NCBI RefSeq assembly: GCF_029543085.1
Contig: NZ_CP119967.1
Span: 310,001-374,000, forward strand
DNA from: Pseudomonas sp. A34-9
GTDB taxonomy: Bacteria > Pseudomonadota > Gammaproteobacteria > Pseudomonadales > Pseudomonadaceae
Direction of reading: 5' to 3'
Length of the DNA stretch: 64,000 bases
Positions 22,526 to 30,897 of the stretch are shown one piece after another. Positions within the stretch are counted from its first letter, which is position 1. Each line of letters begins with the position of its first letter. The notes under the pieces were generated by a model. The model was not told the DNA's origin and searched no databases. It saw only the letters and a program-made list of their open reading frames with translations. Position numbers and translations under genes: made by a program.

Positions 22526-22556
22526 GGCCTCTTCGCGAGCAGGCTCGCTCCCACAG
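22526..22556. repeat. Single REP, CGCGAGCAGGCTCGC type
   Basis: GGCCTCTTCGCGAGCAGGC continuing to TCGCTCCCACAG, without a partner arm nearby. It lies between the secreted-protein gene and the recQ-like gene. Confidence 0.75.
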
Positions 22557-22680
22557 AGTCCCCCGGTGTTTGTGGCATCCGCTGTATCATTCCGAATCGA
22601 TTTGGCCCCGACCTTTTCTCGACTCGCTGCGATCGCCCGCTAGGCTGTTGGCATGGCAGCAGTCAATGGAGTGACAGCGA

Positions 22681-24609
22681 ATGCACAACACCCTGGAACA
22701 GGTTTTTGGTTTTCCACAGTTTCGACCCGGGCAAGAAACCGCGATCATCGCGGTGCTGGCCGGGCGCTCGGCGGCGGCGATTTTTCCCACCGGTTCCGGC
22801 AAGTCGATTTGTTATCAATTGCCGGCGCTGATGCTGCCGCACCTGACGTTGGTGGTCTCGCCGTTGCTGGCGTTGATGCAGGATCAACTGGCCTTTCTGC
22901 AACGTCACGGTATCTCGGCGGGCAGCATCGATTCGGCGCAGAGCCGCGATGATGCCAATGACGTGATGGCTCGCGCCCGTTCGGGTGAATTGAAGATTCT
23001 GATGATCTCGGTGGAGCGCTTGAAAAACGAGCGTTTTCGCAACTTTTTGCAGCAGGTACCGATCTCGTTACTAGTGGTCGACGAGGCGCACTGCATTTCG
23101 GAGTGGGGCCATAACTTCCGTCCCGATTATCTCAAGCTGCCGGACTACCAGCGCCAGTTCAATATCCCGCAGACCTTGCTGCTGACGGCGACGGCAACGC
23201 TGAAAGTCATCGCCGACATGCAGGCAAAATTTGCTATCGCCGCCGCCGATGTGGTGACCACCGGTTTCTATCGGCCCAACCTCAATCTGCTGGTGGAACC
23301 GGTACGCGGTCAGGACAAGCGGCGGCGTCTGGTGGAATGGATGGCCGCGCGGCCGGGGCAGCCGAGCATCGTCTACGTGACGCTGCAGAAAACCGCCGAG
23401 CACATCGCCGAACACCTTGAGCGCAATGGCATTCAGGCCGAGGCTTATCACGCTGGCCTGGCCCACGACAAACGCGAGGCGATTCAGAAACGCTTCATGG
23501 CCGGGCAGTCCAATTGCATCGTCGCGACGATCGCTTTCGGCATGGGCATCGACAAGAGCGACATCCGCAATGTGGTGCACTTCGACCTGCCAAAATCCAT
23601 CGAAAACTACAGCCAGGAAATCGGTCGCGCAGGGCGTGACGGGCAGCCCTCGGACTGTCTGGTTCTGGCCAATCGTGACAGCCTCAACGTGCTGGAAAAC
23701 TTCGTCTACGGTGATACGCCGGAGCGCGACGGCATTCGCTATGTACTCGATGAACTGAAGGCCTCGGCACCGGAAGGGCAGTGGGAGTTTCTGCTCGGGC
23801 CGCTGGCGGATCAGAGCAACATTCGCGCACTGCCGCTGAAGACATTGCTGGTGCAACTGGAACTGCGCGGCTTGATCGCGCCGCGCTACGCCTACTACGC
23901 CGAATACCGATTCAAATACCTGCTGGAACCCGAAGCGCTGCTTGAGCGCTTCGAAGGTGAACGCAGGGATTTCGTCGCTGCGATCATTCAGACCTCCGCG
24001 CGCGCGCGCACCTGGGCCACGGTGAATTTCGAGGCGATGTACTCGCAGTATTCGGCCGAGCGCAATCGAGTGGTGAAGGCGCTGGATTACTTTCAGGAAA
24101 AGGGCTGGGTCGAACTGGAAAGCAAGCAGATGACCGAGGTCTACAGCCTGCTGGATAGCGACTTTGACAGCGATGCCCTGAGCGCTGAGCTGCATGAGTA
24201 TTTCACCCGGCATGAGCAGGCCGAAGTGGCGCGCATCCACGCGATGCTTGAAGTGTTCGCCAGCGAGCGCTGCCTGGGCTATCGCCTGGCCGAGTATTTC
24301 GGTGATCACAATGCGCCTGAGCAGTGCGGGCATTGCTCGGTGTGTCATGGCCAGGTTGCGCGGTTGCCGGCACCGCCGGAATTGCCAGTGCTTGTGGATA
24401 AAAATTTTGCGGCGTTGTGCGGCGATTTTATCCACAGGCATGAGCAGCACACCGGGATGATTCCAACGGCGGAGCGGCTGACGCGGTTTTTGTGCGGGAT
24501 CAGCGTGCCGTTGTTCACCAAGCTCAAGGCGCGAGCGATTCCCGGGTTTGCGGCATTGGAAGAATATCCCTACGCCGAAGTCCGCAGCTGGATTCAAGAA
24601 CACCTCTGA
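22681..24609 (+). CDS. recQ: RecQ-family ATP-dependent DNA helicase
   Basis: 642 aa. Motif I FPTGSGKS (residues ~35-42), DEAH box VVDEAHCISEWGHNFR (~132-147), motif III LLLTATAT, motif V AFGMGIDKSDIRNVVHFDLP and motif VI QEIGRAGRDG are all intact. The C-terminus has a Cys cluster ERCLGYRLAEYF then QCGHCSVCHG (zinc site) and a further ~90 residues, but no clear HRDC domain. It is longer than E. coli RecQ (about 610 aa) and belongs to a divergent RecQ branch in Pseudomonas. It unwinds 3'-5' for recombination repair. TATCCACA-like words in the 3' part are within coding sequence. Confidence 0.85.
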   Translation: MHNTLEQVFGFPQFRPGQETAIIAVLAGRSAAAIFPTGSGKSICYQLPALMLPHLTLVVSPLLALMQDQLAFLQRHGISAGSIDSAQSRDDANDVMARARSGELKILMISVERLKNERFRNFLQQVPISLLVVDEAHCISEWGHNFRPDYLKLPDYQRQFNIPQTLLLTATATLKVIADMQAKFAIAAADVVTTGFYRPNLNLLVEPVRGQDKRRRLVEWMAARPGQPSIVYVTLQKTAEHIAEHLERNGIQAEAYHAGLAHDKREAIQKRFMAGQSNCIVATIAFGMGIDKSDIRNVVHFDLPKSIENYSQEIGRAGRDGQPSDCLVLANRDSLNVLENFVYGDTPERDGIRYVLDELKASAPEGQWEFLLGPLADQSNIRALPLKTLLVQLELRGLIAPRYAYYAEYRFKYLLEPEALLERFEGERRDFVAAIIQTSARARTWATVNFEAMYSQYSAERNRVVKALDYFQEKGWVELESKQMTEVYSLLDSDFDSDALSAELHEYFTRHEQAEVARIHAMLEVFASERCLGYRLAEYFGDHNAPEQCGHCSVCHGQVARLPAPPELPVLVDKNFAALCGDFIHRHEQHTGMIPTAERLTRFLCGISVPLFTKLKARAIPGFAALEEYPYAEVRSWIQEHL

Positions 24610-24613
24610 ACCC

Positions 24614-24705
24614 TGTAGGAGCTGGCGCAGGCTGCGACCTTGTGACCCTGGTTTTTCAAGATCCAAAGCAAGATCAAAAGATCTCAGCCTGCGGCAGCTC
24701 CTACA
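24614..24705. repeat. REP doublet, TGTAGGAGCTG type
   Basis: TGTAGGAGCTGGCGCAGGCTGC faces GCAGCTCCTACA, with GATC-rich inner arms partly decayed at the left. It follows the recQ stop by 5 bp. Confidence 0.85.
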
Positions 24706-24833
24706 GTTGCGGTATTCATTACGAGGGTTAAATCCATCCGCTGAATGTCGATCATCACGGTAATAAACTTCAAAAACCGTAGCGGGCTGACTATGGTTGA
24801 GGTCTGTCTTTGGATCGCCAACAAGAGAACAAC

Positions 24834-26060
24834 ATGAGCCAGACATCCTTCGATATTCAGCAGGCTGCGGTTATCGGTGCGGGCACCATGGGCCGGGGCA
24901 TTGTCATGTGTCTGGCGAATGCCGGCGTGAACGTGCAGTGGGTGGATAACAATCCACAGATGCTTGAACAGGCCCTCGCCACCGTGGCCGAGACTTATGC
25001 TCACAACGTGCGGCAAGGCCGGATTGATCAGGCCGAGGCGGATGCACGTATCGCCCGGGTCAGTGCGGCGGCGGATTACGCGGCGATTCGCAACGTCGAT
25101 CTGGTGATCGAAGCGGTGTACGAAAATCTTGAGCTGAAGCAAAAGATCTTCCGTGAGCTGGATGGCTTGCTCAAGCCTGAGGCATTGTTGGCGAGTAATA
25201 CGTCAGCGCTGGACATTGATGCGATTGCTGCGGCGACGAGGCGTCCGGAGCAAGTGCTGGGTCTGCATTTTTTCAGCCCGGCGCACATCATGAAATTGCT
25301 GGAAATCGTTCGCGGTGCGCAGACTTCCGCGGTGGTGCTGGAAGCGGCGCTGGCGCTGGGCAAACGCATGGGCAAGGTCAGTGTGGTGTCGGGCAACTGC
25401 CACGGCTTTATCGGCAATCGCATGTTGCATCCGTATGTACTGGAGGCGCGCAAGATGTTGCTTGAAGGCGCTTATCCACAGCAGGTCGACGCGGCGCTGC
25501 AAGGTTTCGGTTTTGCCATGGGGCCGTTCCGCATGTACGACGTGGTCGGCATCGATCTGGAGTGGCGTGCGCGCGAATTGGCTGGCGAGGGTCAGGATGC
25601 GCCCGAGGTTCAGGTGGACAACCGCTTGTGCGAGATGGGCCGGTTTGGCCAGAAGTCCGGCAACGGTTATTACCATTACGAGCCGGGCAGTCGTCAGGCT
25701 GAGCACGATCCTGAGGTGGATACGCTGGTATTGCAGGTCAGCGAAGGGTTGGGCTTCCAGCGCCGCGAGATTGGTCCGGAGGAGATTCTGGAGCGCTGTC
25801 TGCTGGCACTGGTTAACGAAGGCGCGAAGATTTTGCAGGAGGGTATTGCCGAGTCTGCGCATGACATCGATCTGGTCTATCTGAATGGCTACGGCTTCCC
25901 GGCGGACAAGGGTGGGCCGATGGCCTGGGCGGATCAGCAGGGGCTGGCGGATATTCATCAGCGCTTGATGGCGCTGGAGACGCGGCAAGGCGATCAGTGG
26001 AAACCGGCTCGGTTAATTGGTGAGTTGGCGGCGCAGGAGAAGGGGTTTGCTCCGGTTTGA
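24834..26060 (+). CDS. 3-Hydroxyacyl-CoA dehydrogenase
   Basis: 408 aa. An N-terminal NAD-binding Rossmann fold (AAVIGAGTMGRGIV, GxGxxG at 15-20) is followed by the 3HCDH body with SNTSALDIDAIAA and LGLHFFSPAHIMKLLEIV (catalytic His), then two C-terminal 3HCDH helical domains (FIGNRMLHPYVLEA; ALVNEGAKILQEGI...LNGYGFPADKGGPMAWAD). It oxidises (S)-3-hydroxyacyl-CoA in beta-oxidation or a related pathway and lacks the hydratase half of FadB. I chose the ATG at 24834, with AAGAGA 6 nt upstream. A thioesterase gene follows after a MITE-like element. Confidence 0.87.
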   Translation: MSQTSFDIQQAAVIGAGTMGRGIVMCLANAGVNVQWVDNNPQMLEQALATVAETYAHNVRQGRIDQAEADARIARVSAAADYAAIRNVDLVIEAVYENLELKQKIFRELDGLLKPEALLASNTSALDIDAIAAATRRPEQVLGLHFFSPAHIMKLLEIVRGAQTSAVVLEAALALGKRMGKVSVVSGNCHGFIGNRMLHPYVLEARKMLLEGAYPQQVDAALQGFGFAMGPFRMYDVVGIDLEWRARELAGEGQDAPEVQVDNRLCEMGRFGQKSGNGYYHYEPGSRQAEHDPEVDTLVLQVSEGLGFQRREIGPEEILERCLLALVNEGAKILQEGIAESAHDIDLVYLNGYGFPADKGGPMAWADQQGLADIHQRLMALETRQGDQWKPARLIGELAAQEKGFAPV

Positions 26061-26081
26061 GGTTACAGCGAAAATCGATGT

Positions 26082-26258
26082 CCCCTCACCCCAGCCCTCT
26101 CCCACAGGAGAGGGGGCCGATTGGGGGATATTGGAGAAGTACATCGACTTGTACGAATTTTACTGAATCCATAATCGCTGCCGATCTTTCAGGTCGATGT
26201 ATAACGCAACACACCTCGGTCAGTTCCCTCTCCCTCCGGGAGAGGACTAGGGTGAGGG
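26082..26258. repeat. MITE-like element, copy 4
   Basis: 177 bp bounded by CCCCTCACCCCAGCCCTC and GGAGAGGACTAGGGTGAGGG. The interior GGGGGATATTGGAGAAG, TACTGAATCCATAATCGCTG and TTTCAGGTCGATGTATAACG is shared with copy 5 and, inverted, with copy 3. Confidence 0.8.
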
Positions 26259-26297
26259 CAAGCGGCCTCACTGAAAAACAGGAGAATCAGCCCAACC

Positions 26298-26723
26298 ATG
26301 TCCACCCCTCAACGCACCGACTACCCTCACTTCCAGCCCATCACCACACGCTGGCACGACAACGACGCCTACGGTCACGTCAACAACGTCACCTACTACA
26401 GCTTCTTCGACACGGCGGTGAACACCTACCTGATTCAGGTCGGTGGTCTGGATATCCATGACGGCGAGGTGGTGGGGTTTGTGGTCAGTTCGGCGTGTGA
26501 TTACTTCGCCTCGATCGCCTTTCCGGATCTGATCGAGATCGGTCTGCGGGTCGGCAAGTTGGGCAACAGTTCGGTGCAGTACGAATTGGCGGTGTTCAAG
26601 GTGGGTGAAAGCGAGGCCTGTGCGGCCGGGCGCTTCGTTCACGTATTCGTCGATAGGGCGAGTAATCAGCCAGTGCCGATTCCTGCCGAACTGCGGCAGG
26701 CACTGGAATACCTGGTGGTGTAA
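26298..26723 (+). CDS. 4HBT-type acyl-CoA thioesterase
   Basis: 141-aa hotdog protein of the YbgC/4-hydroxybenzoyl-CoA thioesterase type. The catalytic motif is [25 protein letters not shown] (Asp within residues ~19-43). It likely hydrolyses a short or aromatic acyl-CoA; being next to the hydroxyacyl-CoA dehydrogenase suggests a shared pathway, but a ~180-bp repeat separates them. A strong terminator follows directly. Confidence 0.85.
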   Translation: MSTPQRTDYPHFQPITTRWHDNDAYGHVNNVTYYSFFDTAVNTYLIQVGGLDIHDGEVVGFVVSSACDYFASIAFPDLIEIGLRVGKLGNSSVQYELAVFKVGESEACAAGRFVHVFVDRASNQPVPIPAELRQALEYLVV

Positions 26724-26728
26724 ACGGC

Positions 26729-26762
26729 AAAAAAAATCGCAGCCCTCGGGCTGCGATTTTTG
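26729..26762 (+). terminator. Intrinsic terminator after the thioesterase gene
   Basis: AAAAATCGCAGCCC TCG GGGCTGCGATTTTTG is a symmetrical stem with A and T tracts on its two sides. It can serve both the + strand thioesterase and the convergent minus-strand gene that ends at 26777. Confidence 0.92.
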
Positions 26763-26776
26763 TTCAAGCCTTCGCC

Positions 26777-27274
26777 TCAACGATGGCGATAGTACTTGTG
26801 GTGCTTGCGGTGGCCATAGGCATGACCGCGACCACGGTGGTCGTCGCGGTAGTAGCGCCGATCATCATGACGACGGTCGTAACGACGACGGTCGTAACGA
26901 CGATCGTCGTCATCGCTCTTGTTGCCCATGTAGTTACCCAGCGCGCCACCAGCGCCGCCGCCTGCTGCGGAGCCGATCAGGCTGCCGGTGGTGCCGCCCA
27001 TGCTGCGGCCGACTACGTTACCGCCGGCTGCGCCCAGCGCACCACCGATGGCGGCTTCGCCACGGCTGCGTTTGTCGGCGCCGACCGCACTACCACCCGC
27101 GCCGCCCAGGGCCGCGCCGATGGTGGAACCTGTATTGCCGCCTAAAGACTGACCGACGACCGAGCCAAGAACCCCGCCCAATGCGCCGCCCACACCTGCT
27201 TCGGTGGTGCCGCCAGCAGACGCAAAGCCACTGACCAGGCCAAGGGACAACAAGAGAATCGAGGAGAACTTCAT
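26777..27274 (-). CDS. Glycine-zipper surface protein with basic tail
   Basis: 165 aa. Residues 1-20 are a signal peptide (MKFSSILLLSLGLVSGFASA). Residues ~27-115 are glycine-zipper repeats (GGALGGVLGSVVGQSLGG, GGALGAAGGNVVGRSMGG) expected to insert in or line the outer membrane. The last 50 residues are DDDDRR followed by Tyr/Arg/His-rich repeats (RRYDRRHDDRRYYRDD, HRKHHKYYRHR). No lipobox cysteine is present. The function is unknown; similar proteins are envelope stress or membrane-stability factors. A GAGGCTCC ribosome-binding sequence lies just before the ATG. Confidence 0.8.
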   Translation of the reverse strand: MKFSSILLLSLGLVSGFASAGGTTEAGVGGALGGVLGSVVGQSLGGNTGSTIGAALGGAGGSAVGADKRSRGEAAIGGALGAAGGNVVGRSMGGTTGSLIGSAAGGGAGGALGNYMGNKSDDDDRRYDRRRYDRRHDDRRYYRDDHRGRGHAYGHRKHHKYYRHR

Positions 27275-27514
27275 AGAGGAGCCTCAAAGGGATGACGGCG
27301 CCGATCCTGAGGCTGTGTAACAAGCGTGACAATCGAAATCCGACGAATAACACGACTTGTATACAATTGTGCAAGTTGCTGTTTTTTCAGCGGAACTTAA
27401 CCGTTTTTTGCCGGTCTTTAGCTACTTCGGACAGGCCGCTTTTGTGAAAAAGCGGCCTTTTTTGTGGGCGTTTGAAAAGTGTTGAGTGCAGAGAAATCCG
27501 CTGAGTCGTCTACC
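27275..27514 (+). other. Gap with orphan terminator and TTGTATACAA palindrome
   Basis: The 240 bp between the glycine-zipper gene start and the next REP hold a 10-bp palindrome TTGTATACAA (27357-27366). They also hold a strong plus-strand terminator AGGCCGCTTTT-GTG-AAAAAGCGGCCT followed by a T-tract (27433-27463). No plus-strand gene ends here, so the terminator may close a small RNA of about 100 nt. The promoter for such an RNA is not convincing. Confidence 0.45.
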
Positions 27515-27602
27515 GCTATCGCGAGCAGGCTCACTCCCACAGCGACCGCGTTTCTACAGATAGGACACGGTCAATTGTAGGAGTGAGCCTGCTCGCGATA
27601 GC
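27515..27602. repeat. REP doublet, CGCGAGCAGGCTCAC variant
   Basis: GCTATCGCGAGCAGGCTCAC and GTGAGCCTGCTCGCGATAGC are exact reverse complements flanking about 48 bp. The core has CTCAC instead of CTCGC, changed in both arms, so pairing is kept. Confidence 0.85.
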
Positions 27603-27620
27603 AATAGTCCAGTCACCGCA

Positions 27621-29969
27621 TCAAGCAGACTTGGCCATGATCAACCCAGTCTCACTCGCCGCCTCCAACCGAATCGCAATGAACTTCGACGTCGGCGTAT
27701 GGCTGCCATCCCCGGTGCTTTCCAGCGGCACCAGCGGATTCACTTCCGGGTAATAAGCTGCCGCTTGTCCCGCCGGAATATCAAACGCCAGCAGCGTGAA
27801 GCCTTTAACGCGACGCTCGCGACCATCGTCCCATATCGAAACAATGTCTGCCTTCTGCCCCGGACGGAAGCCCAGGCGAATGATGTCGGCCTCGTTGGCG
27901 AACAGCACATCACGCTGGCCTTTGACCCCGCGATAACGGTCGTCGAGACCATAAATCGTGGTGTTGTACTGATCATGGGAGCGCATCGATTGCAGGATCA
28001 GGTCCGGCAGTTGCCCGGTGGCGCGGGTGCGTTCGTGCACCAAATCTTTGGGCAGCATGTTCGCGCGGAAATTGGCGCGGCCCGACGGCGTGTTCCACTT
28101 GCGCGCGCCAGCGCTGTTGCCGAGGTAGAAGCCGCCCGGGTTCTTGATCTTCTCGTTGAACTCCTTGAAGTTCGGGATGGTGTCGGCGATCAGTTCGCGG
28201 ATGCGCCCGTAATCGGCCACCAGCCAGTTCCAGTCCACCGGTTTGCTGCCCAGTGTGGCGGCGGCGATGCCGGCGATGATCGATGGCTCCGAACGCATCT
28301 GGTTCGACAGCGGCTGCAACTGCCCGTTGGAGGCGTGGACCATGCTGAAGGAGTCTTCCACGGTGACCGCCTGCGGGCCTTCGGTCTGGATGTCGATGTC
28401 GGTCCGACCGAGGCACGGCAGGATCAGCGCATCTTTACCGTGCGCCAGGTGGCTGCGGTTGAGTTTGGTGCTGATCTGCACGGTCAGGTCGCAATTGCTC
28501 AGGGCTTCGAAGGTGCGTGGGCTGTCCGGTGTCGCCTGGGCGAAGTTACCGCCCAGACCGATAAAGACTTTGGCGCGACCCTCGGCCATCGCATGGATCG
28601 CCTCGACCACGTTGTGGCCGTTGTGACGCGGCACTTTGAACTGGAAGCGTCGCTCCAGCGAGTCAAGGAACGCCACCGGCGGACGCTCGTTGATACCCAT
28701 CGTGCGGTCGCCCTGCACATTACTGTGGCCGCGCACCGGGCACAGGCCCGCGCCCGGCTTGCCGATGTTGCCGCGCAGCAGCATCAGGTTGGCGATTTCC
28801 TGGATGGTCGGCACCGAATGGCGATGCTGGGTGATGCCCATCGCCCAGCACATGATCACGTTCTTGCCTTTGGCGTACATGCGCGCGGCTTGCTCGATTT
28901 CGACGAGGGTCAGGCCGGATTGCTCGACGATCTGTTCCCACGGCGTGTCGTCGACGACCCCGAGGTACTCCAGCACGTTGGCGCTGTGGGCGTTGAGGAA
29001 GTCGTGATCGAACACGGCAGGTTCGCCCGCCTTCTGCGCATCGCGCTCCCACTGCAGAAGGAACTTGGCCATGCCGCGCAGCAGCGCCATGTCACCGCCG
29101 AGTGCCGGGCGGAAATACGCGGTGTTGGTCGGCTTGTCGCCGTTGGTGAGCATTTCGATCGGGTGCTGCGGATGCTGGAAACGCTCCAGACCACGTTCCT
29201 TCAACGGGTTGATGCACACCACCTGAGCGCCGCGTTTCACCGCTTCACGCAGGGGTTCGAGCATGCGTGGGTGGTTGGTGCCCGGGTTCTGGCCCCAGAC
29301 GAAAATCGCATCGGCGTGCTCGAAGTCGTCAAAGGTCACGGTGCCTTTGCCGACGCCGACACTTTGCGCCAACGCTACGCCGCTGGCCTCGTGGCACATG
29401 TTCGAGCAGTCAGGGAAGTTATTGGTGCCGTAGGCGCGCACGAACAGCTGATACAGATAGGCCGCCTCGTTGCTGGCGCGACCCGAGGTGTAGAACTCGG
29501 CCAGATCCGGGCTCGGCAGGCTTTGCAGGTGCTTGGCGATCAGGGTGTAGGCGTCGTCCCAACTGATCGGCTTGTAACGATCGGTTTCGGCGTCGTAAGC
29601 CATCGGCTCGGTCAGACGGCCCTGATACTCCAGCCAGTAATCGCTCTGCTCCAGCAGCGAAGTGACGCTGTGCTTGGCGAAGAACCTGGCATCGACACGG
29701 CGCTTGGTTGCTTCCCAGTTCACCGCTTTGGCGCCGTTCTCGCAGAACTTGACCATGCCGCTTTCCGGCGAGTCGCCCCACGCACAACCCGGGCAGTCGA
29801 AGCCGCCGTTCTGGTTGGTCTTGAGCATCATGCGCAGGTTTTTCAGTGCGTTGTCGCTGGTCAACCAGGCCTGGGCCACACTGATCAGGGCACCCCAGCC
29901 GCCGGCGGCACCTTTGTAAGGCTTGTAGCGCGGGACAGGTTTCTGGTCGGCTTGATGATGTTGGCTCAC
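27621..29969 (-). CDS. FdhF/YdeP-family molybdopterin oxidoreductase
   Basis: 782-aa formate dehydrogenase-like catalytic subunit. The N-terminal cluster motif DCPGCAWGDSPE (Cys59, Cys62) with Cys76 is the reduced YdeP/FdhF-type pattern. The molybdopterin domain carries FYTSGRASNEAAYLYQLF, FVWGQNPGTNHPRM, GGDMALLRG and GQLPDLILQSMRSHDQYNTTIYG. It has no selenocysteine TGA. I chose the GTG at 29969, overlapping the fdhD stop by 4 bp, since the longer open frame (to 30356) is a shadow of fdhD. It probably oxidises formate or acts as a related oxidoreductase in the cytosol; the true substrate of YdeP-type enzymes is uncertain. Confidence 0.87.
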   Translation of the reverse strand: MSQHHQADQKPVPRYKPYKGAAGGWGALISVAQAWLTSDNALKNLRMMLKTNQNGGFDCPGCAWGDSPESGMVKFCENGAKAVNWEATKRRVDARFFAKHSVTSLLEQSDYWLEYQGRLTEPMAYDAETDRYKPISWDDAYTLIAKHLQSLPSPDLAEFYTSGRASNEAAYLYQLFVRAYGTNNFPDCSNMCHEASGVALAQSVGVGKGTVTFDDFEHADAIFVWGQNPGTNHPRMLEPLREAVKRGAQVVCINPLKERGLERFQHPQHPIEMLTNGDKPTNTAYFRPALGGDMALLRGMAKFLLQWERDAQKAGEPAVFDHDFLNAHSANVLEYLGVVDDTPWEQIVEQSGLTLVEIEQAARMYAKGKNVIMCWAMGITQHRHSVPTIQEIANLMLLRGNIGKPGAGLCPVRGHSNVQGDRTMGINERPPVAFLDSLERRFQFKVPRHNGHNVVEAIHAMAEGRAKVFIGLGGNFAQATPDSPRTFEALSNCDLTVQISTKLNRSHLAHGKDALILPCLGRTDIDIQTEGPQAVTVEDSFSMVHASNGQLQPLSNQMRSEPSIIAGIAAATLGSKPVDWNWLVADYGRIRELIADTIPNFKEFNEKIKNPGGFYLGNSAGARKWNTPSGRANFRANMLPKDLVHERTRATGQLPDLILQSMRSHDQYNTTIYGLDDRYRGVKGQRDVLFANEADIIRLGFRPGQKADIVSIWDDGRERRVKGFTLLAFDIPAGQAAAYYPEVNPLVPLESTGDGSHTPTSKFIAIRLEAASETGLIMAKSA

Positions 29970-30805
29970 GCTTGATTCTCCATCGCGGGGCTGTACACCC
30001 GCGGCGCACTTTTCTGCGGCAGGTGGATGAGATTGAGGTTGTGTCGACGGGCCCATTGCACGGCAAGGCCCGTGGGTGCGGACAGGCTGACCAAAGTCTG
30101 GATACCGGCGCGCAAGACTTTCTGGATCAGTTCGAGGCTGCAACGGCTGGTGACAATCGCCAGGCCGCCTTCTGTGGATATCTTTTGCCGGATCAGTCCG
30201 CCGATCAGCTTGTCGAGGGCGTTGTGCCGGCCGATGTCTTCGCGACCGAGCAGCAATTCGCCGCTGGCGTTCATGAACACCGCCGCGTGCACCGCACCGC
30301 AGTACTGGCCCAAAGGTTGAAATGCACTGATGCGCTGACGCAGACCGTCGAGCCATTCAATCGGCGGCAACGGCGCACCGGGCAGGACTTGCAGATCAGG
30401 TAACGCCTGCTCCACCGCTTCAACCCCGCACAATCCGCAACCGCTGGTGCCGGCCATTTGCCGGCGCTGCTGCTTGAGGTTCCAGAACGCGCGATTGGCG
30501 ATGGTCACTTGCGCGTATTGCGCAGACCCGGCGCCTGTCAGTTGCAGGTCATAGATGTCGGTGGCATCGATGATGATGCCGCTGCCGAGGCTGAAGCCGA
30601 CGATGAAATCTTCAAGGTCGGTCGGTGTCACCAGCATCACCGCTTGGCTGATGCCGTTATAGGCGATCGCCAACGCGACTTCCTCGGCCAGCGCGGTGCT
30701 GGCCGATTCCTTACGGGGTAAATCGCTGTAACTGTAGGTCTGGCTGGCGGCTGGCGCGGGCGTTTCGAGTGCAGGCGCCGCGCAGGCCGGGCGCTTGGCG
30801 TTCAT
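29966..30805 (-). CDS. fdhD: Formate dehydrogenase sulfurtransferase FdhD
   Basis: 279 aa. FdhD passes sulfur to the molybdenum cofactor of formate dehydrogenase. The mobile loop SGCGLCGVEA carries Cys123 and Cys126, and ASGELLLGREDIGRHNALDKLIG with SRCSLELIQKVLRAGI matches the family. The N-terminal ~25 residues are Ala/Pro-rich and poorly conserved. It is translationally coupled to the following FdhF-type gene, which is strong evidence that the enzyme needs a sulfurated Mo cofactor. Confidence 0.93.
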   Translation of the reverse strand: MNAKRPACAAPALETPAPAASQTYSYSDLPRKESASTALAEEVALAIAYNGISQAVMLVTPTDLEDFIVGFSLGSGIIIDATDIYDLQLTGAGSAQYAQVTIANRAFWNLKQQRRQMAGTSGCGLCGVEAVEQALPDLQVLPGAPLPPIEWLDGLRQRISAFQPLGQYCGAVHAAVFMNASGELLLGREDIGRHNALDKLIGGLIRQKISTEGGLAIVTSRCSLELIQKVLRAGIQTLVSLSAPTGLAVQWARRHNLNLIHLPQKSAPRVYSPAMENQA

Positions 30806-30875
30806 GGCATCACCGACGGATTGATCAACGTTAAGACTAGGCGCGGCAAGTTGTCGCGTCTAATCGCTACTGTCG

Positions 30876-30889
30876 ATCTATTGATAGAT
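30876..30889. promoter_or_regulatory. Candidate LysR-type operator upstream of fdhD
   Basis: ATCTAT-TG-ATAGAT is a perfect inverted repeat in the 92-bp gap between the LysR gene and fdhD, about 70 bp before the fdhD start. LysR regulators often bind interrupted dyads with ATC/GAT edges, so it may be the target of the neighbouring regulator. Confidence 0.45.
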
Positions 30890-30897
30890 GCCGTCGA

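Noticed and set aside
23071..24846. A 591-codon minus-strand frame over the recQ-like gene
   Set aside because: Shadow; the plus-strand helicase motifs are complete and continuous.
26605..27234. A 209-codon + strand frame rich in Arg and Asp/Gly, considered as a repeat protein
   Set aside because: It is antisense to the glycine-zipper gene, whose repetitive codons create the open frame.
27699..29975. A 758-codon open frame on the + strand across the FdhF-type gene
   Set aside because: It is the antisense shadow of a GC-rich gene with clear molybdopterin motifs on the minus strand; the shadow product has no recognisable family and a biased Ala/Arg/Val/His composition.
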